A program made the position numbers and the translations under genes. DNA of 54,971 nt from JAEHDI01 sp035455185. GTDB lineage: Bacteria > Acidobacteriota > Terriglobia > Bryobacterales > Bryobacteraceae. Positions 1 to 8,573 of this stretch are shown piece after piece (the first letter of the stretch is position 1; every line of letters begins with the position of its first letter). The notes under the pieces were generated by a model. It did no database searches and was not told where the DNA came from. It saw only the letters and a program-made list of their open reading frames with translations. The DNA is taken from assembly GCA_035455185.1 (NCBI GenBank), contig DATIFQ010000206.1:1-54971 (forward strand), read 5' to 3'.

Positions 1-1
1 A

Positions 2-271
2 GTCACCCGGCTCTTCAGAAAACTCGACGAGACGGCGCGCCGCGGTTTTGTCATCAGCGATCTGGTGCGAAGCCGTGCCGCTCACGCGGGCGTCTGGCTC
101 GCCACGCATTTGCTTAGCCGCAATCGCCTCATCCGCCACGATGGCCCGCTGAGCGTCCGCCGCGCGTATACCGTCGGCGAACTGAACGAACTGGCGCGCG
201 CCGCCGGCCTCAGCGATCTGCGTTTCATCCACCGGCCGCTGTTCCGCCTCGTAGGAGTGCTGTGCAAATGA
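2..271 (+). CDS. SAM-dependent methyltransferase, C-terminal part (truncated by window edge)
   Basis: An open frame enters from the left edge and runs about 89 codons to a TGA. The tail contains RRAYTVGELNELARAAG followed by a short hydrophobic end (FRLVGVLCK). This resembles the C-terminus of class I SAM-dependent methyltransferases, where a YTxxEL segment leads into the last helix and strands. The SAM-binding half lies outside the window, so the assignment rests on the tail and on context. The stop overlaps the ATG of the FAD reductase (ATGA), so the two are translationally coupled and probably act in one pathway. The substrate cannot be deduced. Confidence 0.6.
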   Translation, partial: VTRLFRKLDETARRGFVISDLVRSRAAHAGVWLATHLLSRNRLIRHDGPLSVRRAYTVGELNELARAAGLSDLRFIHRPLFRLVGVLCK

Positions 272-1482
272 GTATGGCGGGCGGAGGTGGTACGGATCTC
301 GACCCGGGCCAACTTTGGGACGCGATCGTGGCTGGCGCGGGGCCCGCCGGCAGCACGACAGCCGCCCTGCTCGCGGAACGCGGCTTCCGCGTACTGCTGG
401 TCGATCGCGCAACCTTCCCACGCGACAAGATGTGCGGCGAGTACCTCGGAGCAGGCTGTGTTGAGTTGCTCGCCGGCTTCGGCGTCGAACTGCGTGATAC
501 GCACCCCATTCGCGCCATGCGCGTCATGGCGCCGGACGGCACGGTCTTCACCGCACCGTATCCGGAGGGGCGCAACGGCCTCGCCATCCGCCGTTCCCAA
601 CTCGATGCGCTGCTGCTCGAAAACGCGAGGTGGAAGGGAGCGCTGTGTCTGGAAGGTTTCCGGGTTGAGAGGCTGCTTCTCAAGGACGGAAAAGTAGACG
701 GCATCGAGGGCCGGCTCCACGGCGGGGAGGAAAAACAGTTCCGTGCGCGGATCGTGATCGGCGCGGAGGGACGGAATTCGGTAGTCGCCCGGCATTTGGG
801 CCTCTTTCGCTGGAACCGCAGTCATCGCCGGACAGCTCTCGGGATCCATTACGAAGGAGTCCTGCCGGTCAGCGGCTTCGCCGAGGTCTTTTTGGGGGCC
901 GGATTGTACGGTATCCTGAATCCGCTGGGAGCGGGGGAGGCGAACCTCAGCCTGGTTGTCGCTCACGACGGCTCACTCTCCAAGGACCGCGCCGGTGCGT
1001 ACTTTGCGGAGGCGCTGGGGCGTCTGCCCGCACTCCAGGAACGCCTGGCGCAGGCCCGACCGCTCGAAGAAGTGAAGGTTCTGGGACCAATGGCGCACCA
1101 TGCGGCGAGAGCTTCCGCGGACGGGGCGCTGCTTGCCGGGGACGCCGCGGGATTCTATGACCCGTTCACCGGCGAGGGCGTGTACATGGCGCTAATCTCG
1201 GCACGGCTCGCGGCCAACGTCGCCGGAGAGGCGTTGCGGCGACGCGATTGTTCCTCCCGTTTTCTGCGCGCCTACGACCGCGAACGCTCCGCGGCGCTGG
1301 GAGGCCGGTACCGGCTAGAGGCGGCAATCCAGCGGATTATCCGTCATCCCCGCGCTGCCGACCTCGTATCCCGGAGGCTCCGCGAAAGAGAAGACGCCGC
1401 TTCCTGTCTCATGGAGGTGCTCGGAGGCCTCGCCTGGCCGCGCGCCCTATTGTCTGGAGGGTTTCTGTCGGCGTTCCTATGA
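268..1482 (+). CDS. FAD-dependent oxidoreductase, geranylgeranyl reductase family
   Basis: This 404-residue flavoprotein has a dinucleotide-binding GAGPAG at residues 23-28 and an acidic strand end (VLLVDR) about 20 residues later. A CGEYLGAG block near residue 56 and a second FAD-binding GDAAGFYDPFTGEG near residue 291 follow. That set of motifs is typical of the geranylgeranyl reductase/FixC-like family, which reduces or hydroxylates isoprenoid or polyketide substrates. I chose ATG 268 because it overlaps the previous stop as ATGA and lies 10 nt after AGGAG. GTG 262 and ATG 274 are alternatives. It is coupled to a methyltransferase upstream and a TonB receptor downstream. The substrate is unknown. 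Confidence 0.83.
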   Translation: MSMAGGGGTDLDPGQLWDAIVAGAGPAGSTTAALLAERGFRVLLVDRATFPRDKMCGEYLGAGCVELLAGFGVELRDTHPIRAMRVMAPDGTVFTAPYPEGRNGLAIRRSQLDALLLENARWKGALCLEGFRVERLLLKDGKVDGIEGRLHGGEEKQFRARIVIGAEGRNSVVARHLGLFRWNRSHRRTALGIHYEGVLPVSGFAEVFLGAGLYGILNPLGAGEANLSLVVAHDGSLSKDRAGAYFAEALGRLPALQERLAQARPLEEVKVLGPMAHHAARASADGALLAGDAAGFYDPFTGEGVYMALISARLAANVAGEALRRRDCSSRFLRAYDRERSAALGGRYRLEAAIQRIIRHPRAADLVSRRLREREDAASCLMEVLGGLAWPRALLSGGFLSAFL

Positions 1483-3275
1483 TTCCTCTTCTGTTCCTCC
1501 TCCTCTGGCCGGCCGCCGCTCCCGACACTGAGGCCGAAAAAATCCAGCCGCGTCGCGAGACGATCGTCGTGACGGGGAGCTTCGAACCTGTTCCGCTCGA
1601 GGAAGCGGACCGGTCTGTAGACAAGCTGGACGTCGAAGGCCACCCGTTGCTGCTTCGCAACATCGCCGAGGTGCTCCGCCTGATCCCGTCTGTGGATCTG
1701 CGGGAGCGCGCGCCTGGAGGCGTTCAGGCAGACGTCTCAATCCGCGGAGGGACTTTCGGCCAGACATTGGTGCTGCTTGACGGACTGCGAATGAACGACA
1801 TCCAGTCGGCACATCACAACATGGACTTGCCCGTGCCGCTGGAGTCGGCGGCCGCGGTGGAGGTGCTGCGAGGTTCGGGCTCGGCTCTGTATGGCTCAGA
1901 CGCAGTCGGTGGGGTGGTGAACATCGTAACCAGGAAGCCGGAGGCAGGGGAGGTACGTCTGCGGGCCGGGGTTGGGAATTTCGGGGTGAACGCCCAGAGC
2001 ATCTCGATCGCCGGGGTTAAGGGTCGCGTTTCCCAGCACCTTGCGCTGTCGCGAGACTTCTCGAGCGGGTTTGCGCCGAACAGGGACTACCGGAGTCTGT
2101 CGCTTTTCTCACGGTTGTATCTCGAAAGTGCGTGGGGCTCGTCGACGGTGCTGCTCGCGCACGGCGACCGTCCGTTCGGCGCTCAAAATTTCTACGGTAA
2201 CTTTCCTTCCTGGGAACGGACGAAGACCTGGTTCGCCGCATTGCGGCAGGACCTCGGCGCACGCACCGAGGCGTCGTTCGCGTTCCGCCGGCACACGGAT
2301 TTGTTCGTGCTGTACCGCGACCGCCCGCAGGTTTTCACAAACCGGCACGCTGTTGAGAGCTATCAGGGCGCGCTGCGACGGCGCGAGGAGGCTGGGCGCA
2401 ACACGCAGATTCACTTCGGCGCGGAGGTTCTCGGCGATACGATCACGAGCAATAATCTCGGCCACCACCAACGGGCGCGGGGAGCCGCCTACGCCGCGCT
2501 GGACATGCGCGCAGTGCGAAGGTTTTCCTTCTCGCTGGCGGCGCGGGAGGAGATCTACGGGCCGCTCAGAAGCCAGTTCAGCCCGACCGCTGCGGCAGGC
2601 GCGTGGCTATCGCAGCGGATCAAGCTGCGAGCGTCGGCGAGTCGGGCGTTCCGGCTGCCTTCGTACACGGACCTCTACTATCACGACCCGGCGAACCTCG
2701 GATCGCCGGATCTGCGTCCCGAAACCGCGTGGAGCTACGACGCCGGCGTGGACTGGAACGCGGGCGGCAAATTGTCGGGCGAGGTAACCGTGTTTCACCG
2801 GCGGGAGAGGGACGGCATCGACTACGTGCGCAGCACGCCGGCGGAGCTTTGGCGCGCAACCAACATCCAGCGGCTGAACTTCACGGGAGCCGAGGTAGCG
2901 GTGATCGCAGGCCTTGGCGGATCACACCGCCTCGATTTCCGATACACCGGCCTGCGGGGTGCGCAGAAGGCCCTCGCGGGGCTTGAATCGCGTTACGTTT
3001 TCCAATACCCCGTGCATGCCGGAGTGGCCTCGTGGATGGGGAGTCTGCCGGGAGGTTTAGCCGGGCGAGTGCAACTCGGCGCAACGAGGCGTTATGCCAG
3101 CGATCCGTACGCGGTGCTTGACGTCACCGTCGCGAGGACGCTGGGGCGAGTGCGCCCCTTCCTGCAGTTCGCCAACCTCGCCGACGCCGGTTACGAGGAG
3201 ATTCGCGGCGTTCCGATGCCGGGGCGGGCGGTGATGGGCGGCGTGGCGGTGATCCTGTCCGGTGGAGGGAAGTAG
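1479..3275 (+). CDS. TonB-dependent outer-membrane receptor
   Basis: A 598-residue protein begins with a hydrophobic signal segment (MIPLLFLLLWPAAAP), followed by a TonB-box-like ETIVVTGS and a plug domain. The plug has the usual blocks: NIAEVLRLIPSV, DVSIRGGTFGQTLVLLDG, then VEVLRGSGSALYGSDAVGGVVNIVT. The rest is beta-rich and ends in an aromatic-containing strand. The size is close to BtuB-like vitamin or siderophore receptors, smaller than SusC-type receptors. The frame extends further upstream, but ATG 1479 overlaps the reductase stop (ATGA) and starts directly at the signal peptide. Its ligand may relate to the product of the coupled upstream genes; that is inference. Confidence 0.9.
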   Translation: MIPLLFLLLWPAAAPDTEAEKIQPRRETIVVTGSFEPVPLEEADRSVDKLDVEGHPLLLRNIAEVLRLIPSVDLRERAPGGVQADVSIRGGTFGQTLVLLDGLRMNDIQSAHHNMDLPVPLESAAAVEVLRGSGSALYGSDAVGGVVNIVTRKPEAGEVRLRAGVGNFGVNAQSISIAGVKGRVSQHLALSRDFSSGFAPNRDYRSLSLFSRLYLESAWGSSTVLLAHGDRPFGAQNFYGNFPSWERTKTWFAALRQDLGARTEASFAFRRHTDLFVLYRDRPQVFTNRHAVESYQGALRRREEAGRNTQIHFGAEVLGDTITSNNLGHHQRARGAAYAALDMRAVRRFSFSLAAREEIYGPLRSQFSPTAAAGAWLSQRIKLRASASRAFRLPSYTDLYYHDPANLGSPDLRPETAWSYDAGVDWNAGGKLSGEVTVFHRRERDGIDYVRSTPAELWRATNIQRLNFTGAEVAVIAGLGGSHRLDFRYTGLRGAQKALAGLESRYVFQYPVHAGVASWMGSLPGGLAGRVQLGATRRYASDPYAVLDVTVARTLGRVRPFLQFANLADAGYEEIRGVPMPGRAVMGGVAVILSGGGK

Positions 3276-3304
3276 GCTAAACTGTAGGAGAAGGTAAGGA
3301 ATTT

Positions 3305-4786
3305 TTGATCCGGTTTCTCCTCGCGGCAATCCTCCCGCTTGCATATTGTGGCGTTGGTGTCGCGGCCGACCAGGGCCAACTAGACGCGAGTCCGACTCTC
3401 TTCAGCGTGCTGGCGGCGATCAATGCGGCGGGCTACGATGCGGACATCGACTCCGCGGCGAACCATCCGTTCCGGGAGATCGTGCGCAAGGAACTGGCTT
3501 CGCGGAACATCCCCTGTCTCGAGGATCTGAAACGCTTCTTTTCCGAACACCGTCAGAAGGATGAGACTGCGGAATTGAGCCAGTATGTTTCGTTTGCACT
3601 GGTGGTGGACGAAGCGCCGGGCTTTAACTACCGGCTGCACCAGAACGAACTGCCACCGGACGTGGTTCCGCTCGAAGGCTTCGAGAAACTGATGGCGCGG
3701 TTCCATAAGGAGGCCGGAATCGATGAACTGTGGCGCCGGGCGCAGCCGGAGTTCGAAGCGGTGATCGCGCGCTACCACGAACCGGTGACTCGCGCGGTTA
3801 CCGAGGCCAACGCGTACCTGCGCAGCGCAACGAGCGGCTATCTCGGCCGCCGGTTCCAGATCTATGTCGACCTGCTCGGCGCGCCGAACCAGATCCAGAG
3901 CCGCAGCTATGCCGATGAGTACTTCATCGTGCTGACGCCTTCGCCCGAGCCGCAGGTCGAGGACGTGCGGCACGCGTATCTGCACTATCTGCTGGACCCG
4001 CTGGCGTCGAAGTTCGCCGAGGAAATACTCAAGAAGAAGGATCTGGGCGACTACGCCCAGGGCGCTCCGGCTCTGGAGGAGTACTACAAGTCGGACTTTC
4101 TGCTGCTGACCACCGAGTCTCTGATCAAGGCGGTCGAGGCAAGGCTGGCGCCGCGTGGAAACAGGCAGGCGTTGGTGGACCAGGCCTTCAAGGAAGGTTT
4201 CATTCTCACACCGCACTTCGCAGAACAGTTGCCGGTTTTCGAGTCGCAGGAGCAGGCGATGCGACTGTACTTTCCGGAGCTGGCGAAGTCCATCGACTTG
4301 AAAAAGGAAGAGCGCCGATTGGAGAGTGTGGAGTTTCTCGCGGAGCGGCCCGTACGCAAGGCAAAGGTGGTGCCGGCGGAAAGAAAGATCGAACTGACGG
4401 GTGCGAACAAGACGCTGGAAGACGCGGAGGAGGCTTACCGCGGCCGGGAACTCGCTGCCGCGAAGGAGCGTTACCTTCGTGTGTTACAGGAGACGAGCGA
4501 GAAGCCGCTGCACGCGAAGGCGTACTATGGGCTGGCGAGGATCGCCGCGCTCGAAAAGGATCCGGAACTTTCCGAACGGCTGTTTCTGAAGACACTCGAA
4601 CTGGCTCCGGAGCCGCAGGTGAAGGCGTGGACACTCGTTTACCTAGGCCGGCTTGCGGACGCAGCGGGCGAGAGGGAACAGGCCGGAAAGCATTATCAGG
4701 CCGCCATCGCGGTGGCAGGAGCATCCGCAGCGGCGCGCAAGGCGGCCGAACAAGGGTTGCAGGAATCGTTCAGAAAGGATAAGTAA
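3305..4786 (+). CDS. Secreted TPR protein with a degenerate metalloprotease-like region
   Basis: A 493-residue protein with a TTG start preceded by AGGAGAAGGTAAGGA and an N-terminal signal peptide (LLAAILPLAYCGVGVA). The C-terminal ~130 residues form TPR-like helical pairs (AEEAYRGRELAAAKERYLRVL; YYGLARIAALEKDPELSERLF; YLGRLADAAGEREQAGKHYQAA). The middle has a long helical region and the segment VRHAYLHYLLDPL. This resembles the HExxH-containing helix of some predicted extracytoplasmic peptidases (HExxHxxxxP), but alanine stands where the catalytic glutamate should be. If the resemblance is real, it is a non-catalytic relative. It is followed by a second TPR protein 59 bp downstream. No specific function can be assigned. 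Confidence 0.8.
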   Translation: MIRFLLAAILPLAYCGVGVAADQGQLDASPTLFSVLAAINAAGYDADIDSAANHPFREIVRKELASRNIPCLEDLKRFFSEHRQKDETAELSQYVSFALVVDEAPGFNYRLHQNELPPDVVPLEGFEKLMARFHKEAGIDELWRRAQPEFEAVIARYHEPVTRAVTEANAYLRSATSGYLGRRFQIYVDLLGAPNQIQSRSYADEYFIVLTPSPEPQVEDVRHAYLHYLLDPLASKFAEEILKKKDLGDYAQGAPALEEYYKSDFLLLTTESLIKAVEARLAPRGNRQALVDQAFKEGFILTPHFAEQLPVFESQEQAMRLYFPELAKSIDLKKEERRLESVEFLAERPVRKAKVVPAERKIELTGANKTLEDAEEAYRGRELAAAKERYLRVLQETSEKPLHAKAYYGLARIAALEKDPELSERLFLKTLELAPEPQVKAWTLVYLGRLADAAGEREQAGKHYQAAIAVAGASAAARKAAEQGLQESFRKDK

Positions 4787-4845
4787 GTAAAGGCCGGTCA
4801 TCTTGGATTTTGGATTTGATGAAGGCCGTACTTTAGGAGTCATAC

Positions 4846-5670
4846 ATGAGAAACGGAGCAGTGTTGAGATTTGTCCTCGGCGTGGCGTGCGCCACCGGAA
4901 TGCTGTTGGGACAAGGGGCGAAGCAGTTGACGGTGAAGTCGAAGGGCGAGGCGGAAGCGGTCATGGCGCTTCAGACTGCATTGCAGTCCCAGAGCCCGGA
5001 CGGGATCATCACCGCGTCCGACAATCTGCTGAACAAGTACGCCGACACGGATTTCAAGGTCATCGCACTCTATTATTCTGCCGAAGCGTACGGGATGAAG
5101 AACGACTTCGACAAGATGATCGTCTATGCAGAGCGGACCTTGCAGGCGGACCCCAAGCACTACCAGGCGATGCTTCTGCTTGCCGGTGCCATCGCGCAAC
5201 GCACGCGCGAGCACGATCTGGACAAGGAAGAGAAGCTGAAGTCGGTTGAGAAGTACGTGCAGCAGGCCGACGAGGCGGTGAAGACGGCGGTAAAGCCGAA
5301 TCCGAACCTCACCGACGAGCAGTGGGAGGGACTCAAAAAAGGCTTCGAAGCGCAGGGACTGGAAGCGCTCGGCTTGGCCTCACTCGCCCGCGCGCAGAAC
5401 GACAAGGCCATCGAGCAATTCAAGAAAGCGGTAGAGATCGACCCGACGCCCAACCCGAGCACAATGTTGCGGCTGGCAGTCGCTTACACCAAGGCGGGAA
5501 AACCCGATGAGTCGATCGCGGTTCTGGACAAGGTTCTAGCCACGCCCAACCTGCATCCACAGATCAAGCAGATCGCCCAGGCGGAAAAGGCGAGGGCTAC
5601 ACAGGCCAAGAGCGGAGGAGCGGCGCCGGCCAACAACGCACCGCCGCAGATCGAAGTCAAGAAACCGTAA
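4846..5670 (+). CDS. Secreted tetratricopeptide-repeat protein
   Basis: A 274-residue protein with a signal peptide (LRFVLGVACATGMLLG) and TPR-like repeats through most of its length, for example YYSAEAYGMKNDFDKMIVYAERTLQADPKHYQAMLLLAG and GLASLARAQNDKAIEQFKKAVEIDPTP. The tail is low-complexity (Gly/Ala/Pro/Asn) and ends PQIEVKKP. The ATG follows TTAGGAGT. It lies between another TPR protein and RNase III on the same strand. It probably acts as a periplasmic or envelope scaffold, but the partner is unknown. Confidence 0.85.
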   Translation: MRNGAVLRFVLGVACATGMLLGQGAKQLTVKSKGEAEAVMALQTALQSQSPDGIITASDNLLNKYADTDFKVIALYYSAEAYGMKNDFDKMIVYAERTLQADPKHYQAMLLLAGAIAQRTREHDLDKEEKLKSVEKYVQQADEAVKTAVKPNPNLTDEQWEGLKKGFEAQGLEALGLASLARAQNDKAIEQFKKAVEIDPTPNPSTMLRLAVAYTKAGKPDESIAVLDKVLATPNLHPQIKQIAQAEKARATQAKSGGAAPANNAPPQIEVKKP

Positions 5671-5686
5671 CCGGGCCGCAGATCCA

Positions 5687-6403
5687 ATGCGCGCGGAACC
5701 GGACGTCCTTGAGGAGGCGATTGGCCACGGCTTCCACGACCGTGACATCCTGTCCCGCGCGCTGACTCACAAGTCGTTCGTCCATGAAAAGTTCGCCGCC
5801 GGTGAAGCCACGCTCGGGGATAACGAGCAGATGGAGTTTCTGGGTGACGCCATCCTCGGATTCCTGGTCAGCGAAGCCCTGATCCGGCAGCATCCCGGCC
5901 TTCCTGAGGGACAACTCTCGAAACTGAAAGCCCACCTCGTCAGCGCGTCCCATCTCCACGAAGTAGCGCAGGAACTCAGGCTCGGGGACTACCTGCTGCT
6001 AGGCCGTGGAGAGGAGTTGAGCGGAGGCCGGGACAAGAAGGCTCTACTGGCAAACGCGGTTGAGGCGCTGATCGCCGCGATCTACCTGGATGGCGGAATG
6101 GAGGCCACCCGGCAATTTGTGCTCGGGCACGTGGCCGGTGGGGTCGAAGCGCTTTCGCAAGGTCCGGCACTGCCGATCATCGACTTCAAGAGCGCTCTCC
6201 AGGAACTGGCACAGGCCCGGCGGCTGCCAGCGCCCCGCTACGCAATCATTAAGGAGCGTGGTCCCGAGCACGCCAAGACGTTCACCGTGGAGGTGCGCAT
6301 CGGCCACGATCTGACCGGGCAGGCAGAGGCGCTCTCGAAAAAAAGCGCAGGGCAGAAGGCCGCACAGGTTCTGCTCGAGAGACTCAGCGGGGACGACTCT
6401 TAA
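5687..6403 (+). CDS. rnc: Ribonuclease III
   Basis: A 238-residue double-strand-specific endoribonuclease that processes rRNA precursors and other structured RNAs. The family signature is present as NEQMEFLGD at residues 46-54, with the catalytic acidic residues E50 and D54. A second acidic block, NAVEALIAAIYLDGG, lies near residue 125. The C-terminal third (DFKSALQELAQARRLPAPRY to KKSAGQKAAQVLLERL) is the double-stranded RNA-binding domain. The length matches typical bacterial RNase III. It starts 16 bp after the TPR gene and ends convergently with the MerR regulator. Confidence 0.96.
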   Translation: MRAEPDVLEEAIGHGFHDRDILSRALTHKSFVHEKFAAGEATLGDNEQMEFLGDAILGFLVSEALIRQHPGLPEGQLSKLKAHLVSASHLHEVAQELRLGDYLLLGRGEELSGGRDKKALLANAVEALIAAIYLDGGMEATRQFVLGHVAGGVEALSQGPALPIIDFKSALQELAQARRLPAPRYAIIKERGPEHAKTFTVEVRIGHDLTGQAEALSKKSAGQKAAQVLLERLSGDDS

Positions 6404-6411
6404 GGGCGGCC

Positions 6412-6828
6412 TCAGCGACGTTTTAGCAGCGCGAGAATCTCGGCAAGTTCGTGGCGGATGCTTTCGAGAGCGGGCGGGGCAGCAAAGAGCGTCGCCTGCG
6501 AAGACTCCTGCGCGGGCTTTTGGACGGCGCGGCGCGGCCGCGATTCGAGGTATTTCCTGGCTCCTTCGATCGTATAGCGGCGCTCGTAAAGCAGGCGTTT
6601 CACCTCGAGGAGAAGTTCGACGTCTTTGCGCCGGTAAAGCCGCCGGCCGGTCCCGGATTTCTTCGGCGAAAGCGCGGGGAAACTCTTTTCCCAGAAGCGC
6701 AGGACATGGGGCGGCACTCCGACCAACTGGCTGACTTCGCCGATACGGAAGTAGAGCCGGTCCGGAATTTGTGGTGTGTTGTCGTCCAGAGGCAGGTCGG
6801 CCATGTTCGCCCGCGCAACAACCGTCAT
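6412..6828 (-). CDS. MerR-family transcriptional regulator
   Basis: A protein of about 138 residues. Its N-terminal winged helix-turn-helix reads YFRIGEVSQLVGVPPHVLRFWEKSFPAL, followed by the wing SGTGRRLYRRKDVELLLEVKRLLYERRYTIEGARKYL. This is the DNA-binding half of MerR regulators, close to the short MlrA/HspR-like forms. The remaining ~45 residues (with PPALESIRHELAEILALLKRR) probably form the dimerisation helix. No cysteine or histidine effector-site cluster is visible, so metal sensing is unlikely. The start is uncertain: ATG 6828 is used here, TTG 6855 and ATG 6804 are also possible, and none has a good Shine-Dalgarno sequence. It diverges from the AroE-like gene. Confidence 0.88.
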   Translation of the reverse strand: MTVVARANMADLPLDDNTPQIPDRLYFRIGEVSQLVGVPPHVLRFWEKSFPALSPKKSGTGRRLYRRKDVELLLEVKRLLYERRYTIEGARKYLESRPRRAVQKPAQESSQATLFAAPPALESIRHELAEILALLKRR

Positions 6829-6940
6829 GGTACGGGATGGGTGGGGCTGCGTCAACCTCTCGAAGTAAGGCCTTCAGAAATTTGGGCTTAGGCGGCAGGG
6901 TTGGCGGCGCTCCGGGCACTACGTTATCCTTCGGATCGGC

Positions 6941-7807
6941 ATGCGGCGGATGTATTTCATAGGCGTGACGACGGCGGCGTCCTCGATTCACGCACTCTTT
7001 CCGAAGTGGACGGAGCTTGCGGGGATCGAGGGTTCGGAACTCGTGGGCCTCGATATCGAACCCGGGGCGCCGCCGCAAGCGTATCGGGAGGCGATGCGCA
7101 GGCTTCGGGACGATACAGCGGCGTGGGGCGCGCTGGTCACCACGCACAAAACTGCTGTGTATGCTCATGCCCGGGACCTGTTCGACGGCTTTGACGCCGA
7201 TGCCGAGGCTCTGCGCGAGGTCAGTTGCATCGTGCGGCGCGAAGGGCGTATGACGGGCGTCGCCATCGACACGCTGACCTCCGGCCTGGCACTGCGGCAG
7301 GTGACGGGCAACGGGCCATTTCAGGGACAGGCTCTGATCATGGGGGCGGGAGGAGCGGCCGTGGCACTGGCGGTCCACCTGTCCCGGCGGCACCGTCCGT
7401 CGCGCGTGATTCTTACGGACGTATCCGCCGGCAGGATCGTCGAAGCGAGCGAATTGGCGCCGGCGGAGTGCATGCTGGTGAATGTTCCCGAGGACCACGA
7501 CCGCATTCTCGGGGCGATGGCGGAAGGCGTCCTGGTAGTGAACGCTACCGGAATGGGAAAGGACCGGCCGGGTTGTCCGATTACCGTGCAAGCCCGGTTT
7601 CCGGCCGGGTCGGTCGCTTGGGACTTCAACTATCGCGGCGATCTCCTGTTTCTCGAAAATGCACGGGCACAGGGGATTCGAGCCGTCGACGGCTGGGAGT
7701 ATTTCCTGCACGGATGGAGCCAGATCATGGCGCGGGTTTTCGGATTCGACCTGACTCCGGAGCTTTTCACGGCCATGCGCGACGAAGCGGAACGGTGGAG
7801 GACTTGA
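6941..7807 (+). CDS. Shikimate dehydrogenase-like oxidoreductase (AroE superfamily)
   Basis: A 288-residue protein with the two-domain plan of AroE. The N-terminal catalytic domain keeps GALVTTHKTAVY, equivalent to the catalytic-lysine block (NVTxPxK). The nucleotide-binding domain has MGAGGAAVALAVHL, then VVNATGMG, and DFNYRGDLLFLENARAQGIRAVDGWEYFLHGWSQ, which matches the AroE C-terminal block. The usual N-terminal shikimate-binding HSxSPxxHN is replaced by TTAASSIHALF, and the AVNT block reads EVSC. It may therefore act on a different substrate from AroE. There is no clear Shine-Dalgarno before ATG 6941. It is followed 4 bp later by the RNA methyltransferase. Confidence 0.8.
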   Translation: MRRMYFIGVTTAASSIHALFPKWTELAGIEGSELVGLDIEPGAPPQAYREAMRRLRDDTAAWGALVTTHKTAVYAHARDLFDGFDADAEALREVSCIVRREGRMTGVAIDTLTSGLALRQVTGNGPFQGQALIMGAGGAAVALAVHLSRRHRPSRVILTDVSAGRIVEASELAPAECMLVNVPEDHDRILGAMAEGVLVVNATGMGKDRPGCPITVQARFPAGSVAWDFNYRGDLLFLENARAQGIRAVDGWEYFLHGWSQIMARVFGFDLTPELFTAMRDEAERWRT

Positions 7808-7811
7808 ACGG

Positions 7812-8531
7812 GTGATGCAACTTCTCGGGATTCATCCGGTGCTGGAAGCGCTGCGGGCGAAGCGGCCGGTGGAGCGGGTGCTGATTGCGAAAGGCGCGGC
7901 CGGGTCGCGCCTCCAGGAGATCATTGACCTTTGCCGCGAGCAGGGAGTGCCGTCGCGGTTCGAACCGCGGCAGGTGCTGGACCGGATGGCGGCGGGCGCC
8001 GTGCACCAGGGCGTGATCGCACTGGCCGCGGCGCACCGCTATGCTTCCTTTGACCAGGTGATCGAACGGGCGAAGATGGTTGTCCTGCTTGATGGCGTCG
8101 AGGATCCCCACAATCTTGGGGCGGTGATCCGGACGGCGCACGCTGCCGGGGTTGATGCGCTGGTGATCCCCGAGCGGCGGGCAGTCGGGATCACGGAGGC
8201 GGTCGGACGGGCGGCTGCGGGAGCGCTGGAGTACATGACCATCGCACGGACGGGCAACATCAACCGCGCGATCGAGACTTTGAAGTCCCGAGGGTTTTGG
8301 ATCTACGGGCTCGACGAGCGGGGCGAGCACGCATACGATGCCGTGGAATTCACGTCACCGGCGGCGCTGATCCTGGGGGGTGAAGGCAAGGGGTTGCACC
8401 GTCAGGTGAAGGAACACTGCGATTTCCTCGTCCGTATCCCGATGGTGGGGCGGATCTCATCCCTCAACGTCTCGGTAGCTGCGGGAGTCGTGCTGTTCGA
8501 GTGGCGGCGGAGACTCGCTGCGAAGGGCTAG
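7812..8531 (+). CDS. rlmB: TrmH-family RNA 2'-O-ribose methyltransferase (RlmB-like)
   Basis: A 239-residue SPOUT methyltransferase. It has an N-terminal substrate-binding domain (GIHPVLEALRAKRPVERVLIAKGA) and the three SPOUT motifs: DPHNLGAVIRTAHAAG, LGGEGKGL and IPMVGRISSLNVSVAAGVVLFEW. These form the trefoil-knotted SAM pocket. RlmB methylates G2251 of 23S rRNA, and this length and architecture fit RlmB better than TrmH. The start is GTG 7812 (10 nt after GGAGG) or ATG 7815 immediately after it. It follows the AroE-like gene by 4 bp, so they are probably cotranscribed. Confidence 0.9.
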   Translation: MMQLLGIHPVLEALRAKRPVERVLIAKGAAGSRLQEIIDLCREQGVPSRFEPRQVLDRMAAGAVHQGVIALAAAHRYASFDQVIERAKMVVLLDGVEDPHNLGAVIRTAHAAGVDALVIPERRAVGITEAVGRAAAGALEYMTIARTGNINRAIETLKSRGFWIYGLDERGEHAYDAVEFTSPAALILGGEGKGLHRQVKEHCDFLVRIPMVGRISSLNVSVAAGVVLFEWRRRLAAKG

Positions 8532-8559
8532 AAGCGGGAAGCCGCCGTTCACGGTCGGC

Positions 8560-8565
8560 TACAAT
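8560..8565 (+). promoter_or_regulatory. Candidate -10 box very close to the ggt start
   Basis: TACAAT lies only 8 nt upstream of the ggt ATG, in a context with no Shine-Dalgarno sequence and no clear -35 element. If used, transcription would begin at or within a few nucleotides of the start codon, giving a leaderless or near-leaderless mRNA. A similar GCCTACAAT precedes the gene at 20768. Confidence 0.3.
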
Positions 8566-8573
8566 CGAGTTTT

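Noticed and set aside
6044..7711. A 555-codon minus-strand frame across rnc, MerR and the AroE-like gene
   Set aside because: It crosses three recognised genes and its product is Arg/Pro-rich without domains.
7950..7970. A GGTTCGAA-like T-loop sequence that might mark a tRNA
   Set aside because: It lies inside the rlmB coding frame, and no cloverleaf can be built around it.
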